Assembly: GCA_945643635.1 (NCBI GenBank)
Contig: CALZFC010000252.1
Span: 4,176,001-4,240,000 of the forward strand
Origin: Allodiplogaster sudhausi
Taxonomy: Eukaryota; Nematoda; Chromadorea; Rhabditida; Diplogasteridae
Reading direction: 5' to 3'
Length of the DNA: 64,000 nucleotides
The position numbers and the translations under genes are program-made. Every line of letters starts with the position of its first letter. The first letter of the stretch is position 1. Shown one piece after another: positions 23,258 to 35,158 of the stretch. Below the pieces are notes generated by a model. The model saw only the letters and a list, made by a program, of their open reading frames with translations, searched no databases and had not been told where the DNA came from.

Positions 23258-25841
23258 GGCTGCAACCAGCCTCTGCATCGTGAGTGCATCACGATGTCGA
23301 GATGTCGTGGTGGGAACGGCCGTCGTTCCTCGGCCTGCTCCGCCCACACCCCCCTCGGCATCCAGCAGTCCGCCTCCTTCTGCTGCCCACAGTCTGTGCA
23401 CTCCCCCACCACCACAGCCGTCAGGTTAGATAACATTTATTATAAGATCTTCTTAGTGTTAGACTTTAAGAACTTGGTTTAATCAGCGATTTCACCATGA
23501 ATGAAATATTTTGTTTTATTTGTATAAGAAATTATCAAAATGCCTTCGCTTGCAGGAATCGCAGGCAGACGAGCAACGTCGGCGCCGTTCCAGCTTGTAC
23601 CTTTCCATTCTCTTTAGGCGGAATAGCAATATTACAGCTTTCCTAATCACATTGTTTACAATCGATTGTGGAAGAATATATGAATAGTTGATTGTTGTTC
23701 TGTTTCCGTGTGCACGGGCGACCGAGTGATCGCCGTCCAATGGCAGACGCCCTCCGATCCTAAGTTCCTTTCCTTCAACCGCGACGACGTCCTCGAGGTG
23801 CTCTTCGTCACCGCCAACAACACTCTCATGGTTCGTTTCTATCTTTTATTCATTTAAAATCTAATTTTTTTCTCACTTCCACATGAGAAAAACCACGTTT
23901 CTATTTGATGCCACGTTTTCTTCGCGAATTTGTTTTTTTTTTCTTGAATATAATTTTCTCATGATGAAGGCATGCCACGCGTCCAACCGAGACCGCCAGG
24001 GCCTCGTTCCTCTCGAGAGCGTCCGCCGGTATCGCCCCTCCGCCTCCACCACGCACTCCATGAGTCTCTCCATCAGCCAGCTCAACCTGGACAGCCCCGT
24101 CTCTCGTGCCAGTGTCATCTCCAACGGCGCCGCCACTCCCCTCGGCGTCCTGCAGCGAAATGACTCTACCGTACTCCCAAGACAGCCGCCGCTCAGCGTG
24201 TACGCCTTGCGCTATTTTAGGCTACTTCCGAAAGACCGAGAAGACCTGCTCGCATTAAAATTCGTGTTAACGACGTGCCGGGTCCGATTCTAACATGGTC
24301 TAGAGAAAAAAAAAACGAAATTGGCACTCGAGCGAATAGTTTCCTTCGAAATTTTAGCCGCTTCTCCTCCAAATTGCTTGGTTTCAGCTGCTGTCGAGCA
24401 GGGAAATGAAAAGTTGAGTTGTGTGGGCGGACAGACAACGAGAGTGCTCTCAAGAAGGAGAGAAATTGAGATCGTGAGAAGCAGAGAATTCGAACGGCAG
24501 GATATCTCCGAGAGAGCTGAGAGTGTATGAGAGGGACCGAGAGAGTGAGAGAGAGAGGGGGAGGGGAGGCAAGAGAGGAGCGAATCCATGACGACTGGGA
24601 AAGCACGCGTTGCAAAAGCGGTGCGGATTGAAGGGGTTTGTGAGAGTTATTCCTGCTTCTGTCAACTTGGGTTTGTCTTTCACTTACATACATACATATG
24701 CATGTATATGTATGCATGGTTGCTTGCCGGAGTATTGGTGAAATAATATGTATTTTAAAGATTGTTTGAATTGGCTTTTTCGAACTGTTGAACTATTTTG
24801 CAACCTGTTAGTATACCTTTGCCATTTAAATCTTATTGTAAAATCTTTTAAAATGTACATTGCAGCATCTCACCTGCGATGGAGTACGTGAATACGGATG
24901 TTACCGGGCAGAGCTGGTACATGGGAGAGTTGAGCAGAGAAGAGAGCGAAGCCAGACTCCGTGGCACTGCAAACGGCACTTTCCTCGTTCGATTCTCTCC
25001 CAAGAAGAGACAGTTCGTCATCAGTATCAGGTACACATCTCTATCGCTTCGCTCCGGAATTAAGAGAATAAGTATAAAATAAATCCAGAGAATAAGTAAC
25101 AGAAAAAAAAAGATTAAAAGTGTGCAAATTAATGTTTTCCTTCACCCTTAAATCAGCCAAAAATGCAAACTTGTAGTTATGCTGGCGACGTGAAACACAC
25201 CGTCATCGAGGACCCAGGAAATGGCTCGTATTTCCTCGATGAAGGATACACGTTCCCGAGTATTGTGGTATGCATCATTCTTTCAGTGCTAGAAATGAAA
25301 AAAATGGGTAAGCAACTCTTTTCAGGAGCTCATCAACTACTATCGCGAGAATAACATGAAAGAGAGTTTCCAGTCACTCGACACAACCCTCACAATGCCC
25401 TACCGGGAATGCAAGGTCCTCAGAGAATTTATATTTAAAGATATTTTATGCTGTGATAATGTTTGTTACCTGTTATATGTAAGAAGTTCGATCCGACGTT
25501 GTGAATTGAATCTCGGCTTATTGCAGTTCTTCAAAGTGATCTTCCCGTATTCGTCGGCGGAGGCGAAGTTCCTTGAGCTGAAGGTCAACGACGTGGTCAC
25601 TCTGGTGGATACGGTGGGAGAGGAGCGCGGCTGGTGGAAGGGGCGCATCGGAGACAGGGTTCGAATCACGTAGAATTTAATTCATCCATTTACTCATAAT
25701 TTTTTTAATGAAAAAATTCATATTTAACATTTTGAACTGCTGTGCTATTTTCATTCAAGTGATTTAATATTTCCCTTTCAGATAGGCTTCTTCCCGCTCA
25801 ATTACGTAGAAGAGATTACAGAGAGTGAGCGTGTGCGATGA
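18039..25841 (+). CDS. vav: Vav-family Rho guanine-nucleotide exchange factor
   Basis: Exons: 18039-18115, 18301-18442, 18679-18795, 18934-18992, 19098-19165, 19421-19563, 19694-19783, 19905-20078, 20256-20368, 20532-20643, 20722-20817, 20886-21050, 21219-21284, 21400-21486, 21594-21699, 21836-22049, 22154-22213, 22336-22436, 23259-23424, 23556-23596, 23727-23830, 23970-24199, 24866-25030, 25177-25267, 25326-25415, 25527-25658, 25782-25841; all phases join to 1022 codons plus stop. Order: calponin homology (1-131), acidic segment with regulatory tyrosines such as EEIYRRL and SIYATY (about 150-232), DH with LCLPMQRILKYHLLL (233-452), PH (453-609), C1 (about 620-675), SH3, SH2 (FLVRF Arg886), SH3. 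Family role: tyrosine-phosphorylation-controlled activation of Rac/Rho at membranes. Intron 8 has a GC donor (TCG|GCATGA). Start of exon 21 is uncertain. An Ala/Ser-rich insert lengthens the PH region; human VAV1 is 845 aa. The ATG abuts a 3' splice site. Confidence 0.96.
20079..20255 (+). other. GC-AG intron in vav
   Basis: The Dbl-homology reading (…FMNIS then DLWTLHS…) continues only if exon 8 ends at 20078 and the intron begins GCATGA. Reading on gives a stop two codons later and no GT lies nearby. The acceptor is tttttag. Confidence 0.8.
23161..23258 (+). repeat. (CT)n tract serving as polypyrimidine tract of vav exon 19
   Basis: About 90 bp of CT dinucleotide ends CTGCAG directly before the exon encoding the second half of the C1 domain, so the microsatellite itself forms the 3' splice-site pyrimidine tract. 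Confidence 0.85.
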
Positions 25842-26910
25842 TCTTCTGCAATTCACTTTTTTGCATCCAGTATTTAGAAGCCTTTTCATAGTACTTTATT
25901 TGTTTAACTCTTTGCACAGAGTACTGTTTATAGTTGAATGTCTCTGCATTGTCACTGATCTCACTAATCCTTTCTCTCTCCCTCCTTGGGTCTTCTTCCG
26001 TCCACTCCAGTCAGCCCCATTCGTGCCACTCTTCGCCCATCCAAAGCCCAAAATGCATTTCTGCTCCCATTTACTTTACTTTCTCCGTAGAAAACCTGTC
26101 GCTAGAGAATGTACAAAAGGAATTGCTTAACCATATCTCACAAATCGTGCTTTTATCCAGATGGATAGGGTTTCTTCTCATCTTCAGATCGTCTTAGATC
26201 TTCCTCATATCTTTTCCCTTACTTTTTAGCAGTCAGCAGTAACTTGCATTCAATCATACGAGTGTTTCTCCCCATTTGTACTAGTAACGCTTCGAAGATG
26301 TTCACCAGATTTTTCGCATTTATAACCCTGTGCAGTTCACATAAGATAGAATATTTTACTAAAATGTGAATATAGTATTACAATTACAACCCGCTAATTA
26401 AGAACAAATTAAGTAATCGCTGACCCCCTTCCTTTCCCTTGACCATGAACGACTATTCTCTCATGTTCTGCTTACCGGTTTCCTCTCATTGCGATTCCGA
26501 ACTGTGTTCGTTTTACCAAAACACTATCGCGTTTTCCAAGATCAACTTGGCCAAGTTCAACTACTTATTAATAACTCGAAATGATTCCTGGCTTCACAGT
26601 TAGTGTAGATAAAGTATCTTGCTATTCTTGTGCGCAAAAGAAATGAAATATAAAATTCGCAGGAACTGAATACATACTGAAATTGATTTGAATTTGAGAG
26701 TTTCTTGTTGCCAACTATACTACCCTTGTTATTTTGTTTTATTCGACTACTTCTCTTCGATGGAGGCCGTGTGTCTCATAATCAGCTTAAAATGCTGCAT
26801 AACAGAAGACTAAATATACATATCTGGGGGTTTTATTCGCTGCAATACTGATCACCCAGCACCCAGTCTTTATTTTTGTATATATTTTAAAAATTAAAAA
26901 ATAAGTATGT
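25842..26910. other. vav 3' untranslated and intergenic DNA
   Basis: AT-rich DNA without convincing coding frames. Candidate 3' UTR follows the TGA at 25841. No terminator-like structure was recognised. Confidence 0.5.
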
Positions 26911-27306
26911 ATATCACGGAGGGTACCCCCCTCCGGTTTGAGAGAATTTTGGTGCGTCGAACTGTAAATTTCTTAAGTTTTCCACAATCGTATTGTGTGA
27001 CGCAAACGGAACGGAACTTCAAAATCATTTGCGAAGGTGAAATTGCTGGCAAATTGCCAGTTGCCAGAATTTTCAAATTAATGCCCACATATTACGGTAA
27101 CTTTTGGAGGGATGTTCCCAAATTTTCAAATTAATGCCCACATATTACGGTAACTTTTGGAGGGAGTTTAAATCACTTCGATCGATGCATTTGGAGGAGA
27201 GCTATATGCTTTGCCTAGCCGCGACGCATGAAACGGGCGCAACGCGGATTTGGTGTGCTCTCAAACCGGAAGAATTTGTATGACCCGTACCCTCCGTGAT
27301 GTATAA
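26911..27306. mobile_element. Short non-autonomous inverted-repeat element
   Basis: The ends carry CACGGAGGGTAC in inverted orientation (left at about 26914, right ending near 27302), followed inward by inverted CCGGTTTGAGAG. The interior has no coding frame and includes a 53-bp tandem duplication (27068-27166). The ends match imperfectly and no clear target duplication was found, so superfamily is undetermined. Confidence 0.55.
27068..27166. repeat. 53-bp tandem duplication
   Basis: A unit beginning aattttcaaattaatgccc starts at 27068 and again at 27121 (period 53). The second copy is truncated after ttttggaggga. Confidence 0.9.
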
Positions 27307-27656
27307 TTCTCCAGTCCTCATTTTTATTACAATTGATAAGTAACCAGTTATATGTTCTCCTGTGGCATTTGTGCCCTGAAAGACAGAGTAGGTCATTATT
27401 GCTCGCTAAATTTATGTAATGCAAGTTGCTGCTCTTTCCAATTAATCATTTTATCGCTCTTCCTTTATTTCGCAGCCATCAGCATTCTAAGCAACTTGAA
27501 AATGGTCAAATTTATTGAGATTTACCACAAAGTAGTGTTATTTGACAGCATAAGATTGTTTTGCGTGATTATAAATATACATTTCAATAATAAGTAGCTT
27601 GATCGTATAAATATCAAAGCACAAAGTATCTGCATTGCCAAGTTGCGTGGTGGCAA

Positions 27657-29121
27657 TTACGCGATGGATGGAACGGAGACGTCACGAATGGGAGCGCCTG
27701 TCTTCGTGTAGGAAGGAGGATGGCCAAGACGCTCGAACACCACCAACTAAAGATAAACAATCAATGCTGTAGTCAATCGGAGAATCATAAACGTCGTCCT
27801 CTTTCCATCCCTTGATATTTGTTAATCATATGCCTGCTTGAAGAAATGGATCAATTTGTAGTTCAGAAAAATAGAAAAGTAAAAAAGACTTCGTCATCGG
27901 TGTCATCGGGCGGCAGATTCATTCCTTTTCCATTCGGGCCGAGAACTCGTTCGGACTGCGAAAAAGGGACATGAAATATGTAAACATTTGATTCATTCAA
28001 GAACTCGTCTAACAGTTCCGACTCTTTTCTCTTCGGCATAAAAAAATTATGGAATCTCTTTGAATACAAAACAACAAAGAATATTTCGCAAAGTGTGCAG
28101 ATTTAGTAAAAGCATCGACCTCGATGAAATCGCGGTCATCCTGAATGAAGCGACTGAGACGAAGGAGAATAACGAGCTCTGTCAACTTGATCAGGCCGTA
28201 GCAGAGGAAGATCCACGAATCCTTCTCAACAACCAGCTTTTAAGTCTTTCACCTCTTTGAGTTCTTCATTTACCTCTCTCCCTCTCTCTCAGTCTCTATC
28301 TCTTTCTCTCGCATTTTCTCCTCACTTTCGCCCTCAACAAGTTCATTCTCTCTCTACAGTCTTTTTTGGAGTGAGAGAAATAAAAATGTTACCCAATAGC
28401 TGAAGGTGTATGGGAACTCGGACAAGCAGACATCATTTGTTGGAATGGAGTAGTATCCTATAAATAACTTTTTTTGTGATGGGAGAGCTTCTATTTTTTT
28501 ACTTTGTTAAAGTTGAAAATATGTTTGTATGAACCTTGGATGTTCGACGACTGGTAAACGATGCAATAGTGATAGACGCCTGTCAAGTAGACAAAGTAGC
28601 AGAGAGGGATCACCACGTTTGGAATCTAGAAGAATTTGAAATCTTTAGGAGTTCTCAGGCTGTCAGAGGAAATTATACATATGCATATTTAAATCGTTCA
28701 TTTTAGTTTCACCTTGTTTTTATATTGTAACCCAGCAAAAGCTTATAAGAGAGATGAAGCCGCTAACCACAAACCAAATCGCAGGCAGAAGCCACTTGGG
28801 AGAGAGAGAATAGACACCGATGGAGGCGAGGGAGATGGCGAAGAGATAGCCAATGTGGAGGAGCAGCAGATCTTGACTAATTGGGCGCAGCAGGGCGAAG
28901 TGCAGGCCGAGAGTGCAGTTCACGCCGATCAGGATATAGAACAGAACCTGACGATATAATAATATTATTAAATTTAAAATGTTGATATTCATATTTGTTT
29001 AATAGATTGCAAAAGATTGAGCTCTTACCTTGTATGCAAGCAGTCTGGATGACGTATTTCTGTAGTAAGCATCGAATGGCCCAGAAGACGCCTGGCCAGT
29101 GGCCGGCGGAAGATTCTTCAT
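27657..29121 (-). CDS. Unidentified multi-pass membrane protein
   Basis: Exons (minus, in order): 29029-29121, 28732-28947, 28535-28625, 28393-28457, about 28120-28236, 27890-27955, 27657-27746; phases close to 245 codons plus stop. A polar N-terminus (about 30 residues) is followed by four strong hydrophobic segments (around residues 32-52, 60-82, 84-103 and 106-126), a polar loop containing two aromatics-rich exons, a fifth hydrophobic stretch (about 163-180) and an acidic tail with LPPDDTDDE. I do not recognise the family. Topology and a weak motif resemblance (HFALLRPISQD, then four helices) recall the ER protein Jagunal, but this protein is longer and the match is not convincing. Exon 5's acceptor lacks a pyrimidine tract. 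Confidence 0.7.
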
Positions 29122-29248
29122 TTGAGCGAATCGCTAGGCCGGGATAGCTACAGTATTCAAAGCAATATTTCTTAGTTTCACTCGAACGAAAATGTATATA
29201 CATACATACATTACAGAAGATATTGCTGCTAAATAAAAAAATTTAAAG
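29122..29248. promoter_or_regulatory. Possible shared promoter between divergent frames
   Basis: About 130 bp of AT-rich DNA separates the minus-strand membrane-protein start (29121) from a plus-strand open frame starting at 29249. No specific element is recognised. Confidence 0.25.
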
Positions 29249-31180
29249 TTGTTAGATTGCTATGAGAAGAAAGAGGAAATCAGGCTTCATTTTGATCATA
29301 TGACAGACGAGCTGAAAACAGATATTTTGAAATCAGTAATGATTACTTATAGAAATGAAAAAGAAGCAGAGATGAAGAAGTGCGACGAGAGATTAGTGGC
29401 AAGGGAGAGAAAGAAGAAGGGAGAAGGAAGAGAAGAGAGAGAACGAGAAAGAAGAAAGAGAGGCCAGGGCAACGACCATATTCCTCCAACATCACAGAAA
29501 CATTTGCTTTTCCGACACGTCAAAGGAGAAAGAAGGATGATTCGCCTGCCTTTTCCTGCTAAGGCCAATGAAAAGTCATTTCATTTCCATCTTGTCATTA
29601 TTCCCTTGCTGAAGCATCAATTCTCTACTCTCTCCTTCTCTGTCTCTCAATCTCTGCCTCTCTCTCCCTCTCTCTCCCTCTCCCTCTCTGTCTCTCTATC
29701 TCTGCCTCTCTCTCTCTCCCTCTCGCTCTATCTCATTTTCTTTATCGTTAACTTTGTTGTCTCTCTATCTATGACTTCCATGTTCATTTTCATTTGTTTT
29801 GATCTCTTTCTCTCTTCGTCCATTCAATCGTTGGATGACTAACGACGCAAATTCAAGCGAAATAAGTAATGGCATCGCGAAAAACATCGAATCAATTCAA
29901 TCATCGATCGTCCATCAAACTTATTAACATTATTTAATATTATTTCGAAAACTATTTCATCTCCTACGACAAAAAAGGTGGTAAGAAAGACTTTGTTTTC
30001 AAATCGGACCTTCTCGAAGCCTTAGCTCGTGCGAATATTTTGTCTGGTTCGTGCTTGCAGAGTAGGCATTCATGGCTCGACAGAGACATTTGAACAACAT
30101 GAATACATCCACTCTATCAATAACAGGCTTGCCGTGCCTGCGGCTCTCGCTTTTCCCAATCTTTTTCTGCCTTTGATAGTCTATCACATTTTCAATTCCT
30201 TTGACTGGCTAGCATAATACATCAAGCTCTGTCTATGTGTGCTAGCAAAGAAAAAACAGATTGAGTATAATGGATTCAGTCCATGGAGCACTAGCCTGAC
30301 TGCGGCGATGAATGACAGTTTCCACTTCGGAGTAATCGACATATAAAAAAGAGCTCAAAGTTGCAATGACCAAAAGCCTTGTGCATTTTTTGTAAGTAAC
30401 TCATAAATCTATGTAGCCTATGATATGATTATATGGAAAAGTCTGCAGACAATGACACGAAACAGCGATTGGTTGAGTCGAATCACTCATTTGAGTTCGT
30501 CTTCGCAATATTCATTAGTGTATTTTTGAGGTTATATATTAATGAGAAAAAAAATATTTCTCAATCAAATTTATGTCTTTGACAGAAGTACATAGTAGGA
30601 AGGTGTGAAGCTATGAAAGCAGGCGACATTAATCAGTTCTCTGAGAAGAATCCAAGGATAACAATGACAAATATGAACATTCACCGGGAGATTGAGCTAG
30701 CATGTTGGTATTTATTATTTTAATTCCTATCTTTTATCAAGTAATTAAATGATAACATGACTTGGTTAATAGTCATTTTGGCAGTGTGAGGTATCGCATA
30801 CACGGAAAACAATCCTAACAAAATTGGCGGTTAAGAAAAAATAAAACACAGTAAATTTAAATGACAGATATTTCTCTTCAAGGCACAGCAAATAAAAATA
30901 TTGCACAGTTATAAAGGAATTTCTATCGAAGAACAAGCATGCTTCCGTAAATTAAAACCATAAAAACAAGTATTGATTAAAATGAAATTAAATTTTGAAT
31001 AAATGCTTAATCAGAGATACATAATCATTCTAGCCTGTCTAGAACTTAAGAAATCGTATTAATGGTAATTCTTTTGCTTTCAGAGGCTCTCTGCAGGCCG
31101 AAGAGGGTGAAGAGGTGGAAGCGGAACTGCTGACTGATCGTGGACTAAGATGCCCCATGGCCTGGCCCTGCACCCTCTAA
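29249..31180 (+). CDS. Unidentified plus-strand gene, candidate exons only
   Basis: Three separated segments read as ordinary protein in plus orientation. From 29249 there is a charged segment (HFDHMTDELKTDILKSVM) before a GA-rich tract. About 30594-30710, after acceptor tttgacag, contains KYIVGRCEAMKAGDINQFS. About 31083-31180, after acceptor tttgctttcag, contains LQAEEGEEVEAELLTDRG and ends with TAA at 31178-31180. That stop overlaps the stop of the minus-strand TSP1 gene. A further open piece lies at 30060-30180. Junction phases are unproven and no family is recognised. Confidence 0.3.
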
Positions 31181-33997
31181 CACGGCGGCTTCACCTCGCA
31201 TGGCGTCCGTCCACGGCACTGTTGAGTATCCTCAGCCACGCCAAGGCACTCGCAGCCAGGCTCACCCACGCATTGACGACTTCTGGTATGGGGAGAGAGG
31301 AGAGAGGGAAAGAGAGAGAGAGAAACAGAGTTTGTAGACAAAATGGAGAAATAGATGGAGAGAGTCAGCAAAATAGTGAAGAATAAAGATGGACAGAGAG
31401 AGAGAGAGAGAGAGAAAGAGCGATATAGAGAGAAAGTAAGAGAGAAACATAGGGAGAAAAGACAGAGAGAGAGAAAGAGCAGCCAACCTCTGCTGAATGC
31501 CGACCTCGCACTGCTTGTCAGTGGAGCACTCCGACCATTCGCACCAGGCCGTCCACTGGCACTGCGGAGTGCACGGCTGCGGGTTGCACGGACGCGCCTC
31601 GCGGTCCGGCCCGTCGCAGACGCACGTGTCGTCTGCCGCGAACGGGGCTGAACGAGGCCGTGAATTTGGGAGAGAATCTTCATTCTATTCTATTCATCCT
31701 GTCTAATTATAAGAAAGAGAATTTAATTTTTGTTCTGCTTATAAACATACATATGTACAGTACCGCTCAACGGCGAGGGTTCAATTCTATGTCGGCTATG
31801 GCGGCCGCGGCCAAATGAGACAAGTGGAATATCTCTCTGTGGAAAACTTTTTCAGGCAAATCACCTATCAATTTGAGATCCCCGAATTTTTCTTCACTAA
31901 TCCCGCTAAACAAATCTTGAAAAATGCAGGAAAAACATTCGCTCCGCCTGGGGTTCGAACCTGTGACACACGAAATACTATAGGAGAACGCAGCAATTAT
32001 GTCACCGTACGTCATGAAAATGCTAATTTCACAAATTTACATGATTTTTCTTAACGGGATTAGTGAAGAAAAATTCAGGGATCTCAAATTGATATGTGAT
32101 TTGTCTGAAAAAGTTTTCCACAGAGAGATTTTCCACTTATCCCATTTGGCCGCGGCCGCCATAGCCGACATAGAATTGAACCCTTGCCGTTGAGCGGTAC
32201 TGTATATATATATGTATGTATGTACCTATGGAAATTTTCATACAACCTAATTAATAACTTCCAAGCGGCAATAAAAGTGCTACCATATCCGGCGCCGCTC
32301 TGCCGGACGCAGCTGCGCGACCGCACGGAGAGCCCGCTGCCGCATGTCCGGTCGCAGTCCGACCACGCACACCACTCCGTCCAGGCACAGCAGTCGATGC
32401 CCTGGCAGAGGGAAGTCTCCTGCAACGAAGGATACGGTAAGCAATCCTTACCCCCTTGCTTTCTAGCCTCGGCTGGTCCAACGCATCCATGGCCTTCTGC
32501 TCCATCGGGCGTCAGGCAGACGCGGCTTCGTCCGCGTTGTCCCGGGCCACATCTGACAATGTTAACATCGAGTACCGCGTATATTTTTTCTAATAATTTA
32601 ACGTCGTTTTAGCATTGAATGGAGTGTTTTCCAACCTCGCCGAGCATTCGCTCCATTCGCACCACTCGGACCAACGGGCGCAAGGAGGACCGTCGCAGTA
32701 CAGGGTTTCCTGCCAAGAGACTCTCTCCATCTCTGTCTCTTGCCCTCTCGTCTTCTCATGCTCTCTCGCATCCTTTTCTCTCTCATACTCTCGCATCCTT
32801 TCTCTCTCTGCCAACCTCGGCCGGTCCTAGACAGTCGACTCCATGCTGGCAGACTCGGCTGCGTCTCTTGGCTCCCCTTCCACAGCTGGCCGAGCAGGTC
32901 GACCACTCCGACCAGTCTCCCCAGAATGTGCAGGGTGGAAGTGCCTCGCACGCCCCCTCCTCCACTCGCGGTCCTGCCACGAAATTCTTATTACAATCTC
33001 TGCGGCTTTGCATAACAGTAACGCAACAATGTTAGACATTTTCATATCGAGAAGTTGCGTCGATTACTCCCATTCAATGAGTGCATAATTTTTGCACATT
33101 TAAAGTACATATATTTTAAAAGAACAAATAAAGAGACCTTGGCATTCGTCTCCGCTCTGGCCTCCGAGGCAAGTGCGAGAGTGAGAACGACGGCCTCCGT
33201 GGCCACAGGAGACACTGCAGCCAGTCCACTCTCCCCAAGAAGTCCACTCGGCACACGCACCCGCGTCGCAGGGTTGCGACTGAGAGAGAAGGGGAGAGAG
33301 AGGAGAGAAAGTAGAGAGAGGAGAGAGATGACAGAGAAAGAGAGAAAGAAAATGAGTAAGGAAAAAATAAGAAAGGATGAGAATGGAGGGAAGAAGTACC
33401 TCAAAGTCGGGTCCTTCGCAACGTTGCGTTCCAAGCGTGCAGAATCTGAATTATAGTATGATCATCTTCGTAGATGGATTTGAAATGGGGCGTCTACAGT
33501 AGCCTGCAATTGTACCTGGTCCTGACGCGCTCTCCGATTCCACAGCGGCCTCTGCACTCGCTCCACTCGCACCACTCGCTCCACGTCTGGCAGGGGCCCA
33601 TGCTGCAGGGCGCTTCCTCCACTTGGTTGCCCTTCAGTACAAACGTTATATTCGAAGATACAATATCTTATTAGGACTCTAATATGCTTTGGCCTCTACT
33701 AGGGTAACGACTAAATAATGACTTCATCTAAAAAGATAAAAGAACACTTGTGGACAGTCCAGATTGAGACTGCAAACATTTATAATATGGCGGAATATTA
33801 TTCCCGCCGATTTATATTCGATGTAAAATGCGCGGCAATTCGAAAGGGAGTTGCTAGAAGTGTCGACTGACGATGCAGAAGGAGCCGGAACACTCGCGCC
33901 GCCGCTGCATCAGCCCATCACCGCAGGTGCAGGAACAGGGCGACCAGTCGGACCACTCGTGCCAGGTAGCAGGGGCTGCAAAGGGAGTGAGGGGCTG

Positions 33998-34037
<40 letters not shown>

Positions 34038-35110
34038 AAGTTAGAGAAATAGAAAGAAAGAAAGAGAGAAAGAGAGGTGAGAAAGGGAGAGAGAGAGAGG
34101 AGCCTACTAATCGGCGCAGGAGTTGCGACGCAACCAGGCGCATTACAGAGCGGTGGCGGTGGCGCCGCAGGACGGTAGCTTAGAAGATGAATTTTGAATT
34201 ATTTTTGTTTGCGCTTTCTCCCCACCCCTAATCTCTTCTTACTGACATCCCACTCTCGTTCTATTTCTACTCTTTCCCTCTCCCTATTTCTTTCTCTCTC
34301 CTTTTTTCTCTCTCCCTCTGTCTGTCTCACCGGGAGGGTTGCGGACGTGGTGGTTGCGGCTGTGGAGGCTGTGGTGGTTGAACAGTTATTTGTGTCGGCT
34401 GTGTATAGGGAGCCTGTAGAGAATCAGTGGTGATCGGGTAAAAAAAGGTTCGTATTGTATAGTGTTTTGAGAAGTTCTGAATCTGCAGTGGTCTTCAAGT
34501 AAACATACCGGGCAAGACGGGCCGACGCAAGGCGCGGGCTGAGAGACCGCGGGGTGGCGAGTCTGAGGACGGTAGTTGGACATTCTCAACGAGGAGTTGT
34601 GGCATTGCTAGTCTTATTCATACATATATGTATGTAAGTATGTATGAATATACGCGCATAGCTATTGACTTTCTTTTCTGTTTTGTCTTTATCTTTCTCT
34701 CTCTCTCTCTCTGATTCTCCCTTTCCCTCCTCCAACCTCTCCTGATACTGCCGAGCGTAGACATCATGAGGCGACGGTTGCTGTCGAGGATCCTTAAGAA
34801 TTGAATGATGGATTTAAAATGAAAAGTCGAGCAGTCCTTCAACGTGTATCTTACACGGCTTCCCTTCACCGTCCTTCAAAGAGAGAAAGCACTGCTAACC
34901 ACTGGCTGCCGCTGTTGTTCTGGTCGCTGCTGCTCGGGTCGCTGCTGCGGGTGATACTGCTGTGGCTGAGGAGGCTGCTGAGGTGCCGGCTGATGGCGAG
35001 TCGGTGGCTGCAGGAGCTGCACTTGCTGCGGTGGCTGTAAGTCTCTCTGTCTACACCTCCTTCTCTTCTATCCTTCCCTCTCTCCCTTTTCTCTCTCTAC
35101 ATACACACCT

Positions 35111-35158
<48 letters not shown>

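Noticed and set aside
23597..23726. Alternative acceptor at about 23690 (atgaatag) for vav exon 21, adding residues before GDRVIAVQ
   Set aside because: Also in frame, but preceded by no pyrimidine tract; kept 23727 in the model while noting uncertainty.
28491..28625. Earlier stop giving a 147-residue membrane protein ending KVKK
   Set aside because: A donor (CAAG|GTTCAT) and a downstream exon in matching phase extend the gene, and all later exons join in frame.
31177..31683. 168-codon minus frame read as a single exon
   Set aside because: It joins two real TSP1 exons through a (CT)n intron that translates as low complexity; the GT and AG sites separate them.
31930..32000. tRNA gene suggested by GGTTCGAACC
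   Set aside because: The acceptor, D and anticodon arms do not fold, and the motif is the palindromic core of a MITE.
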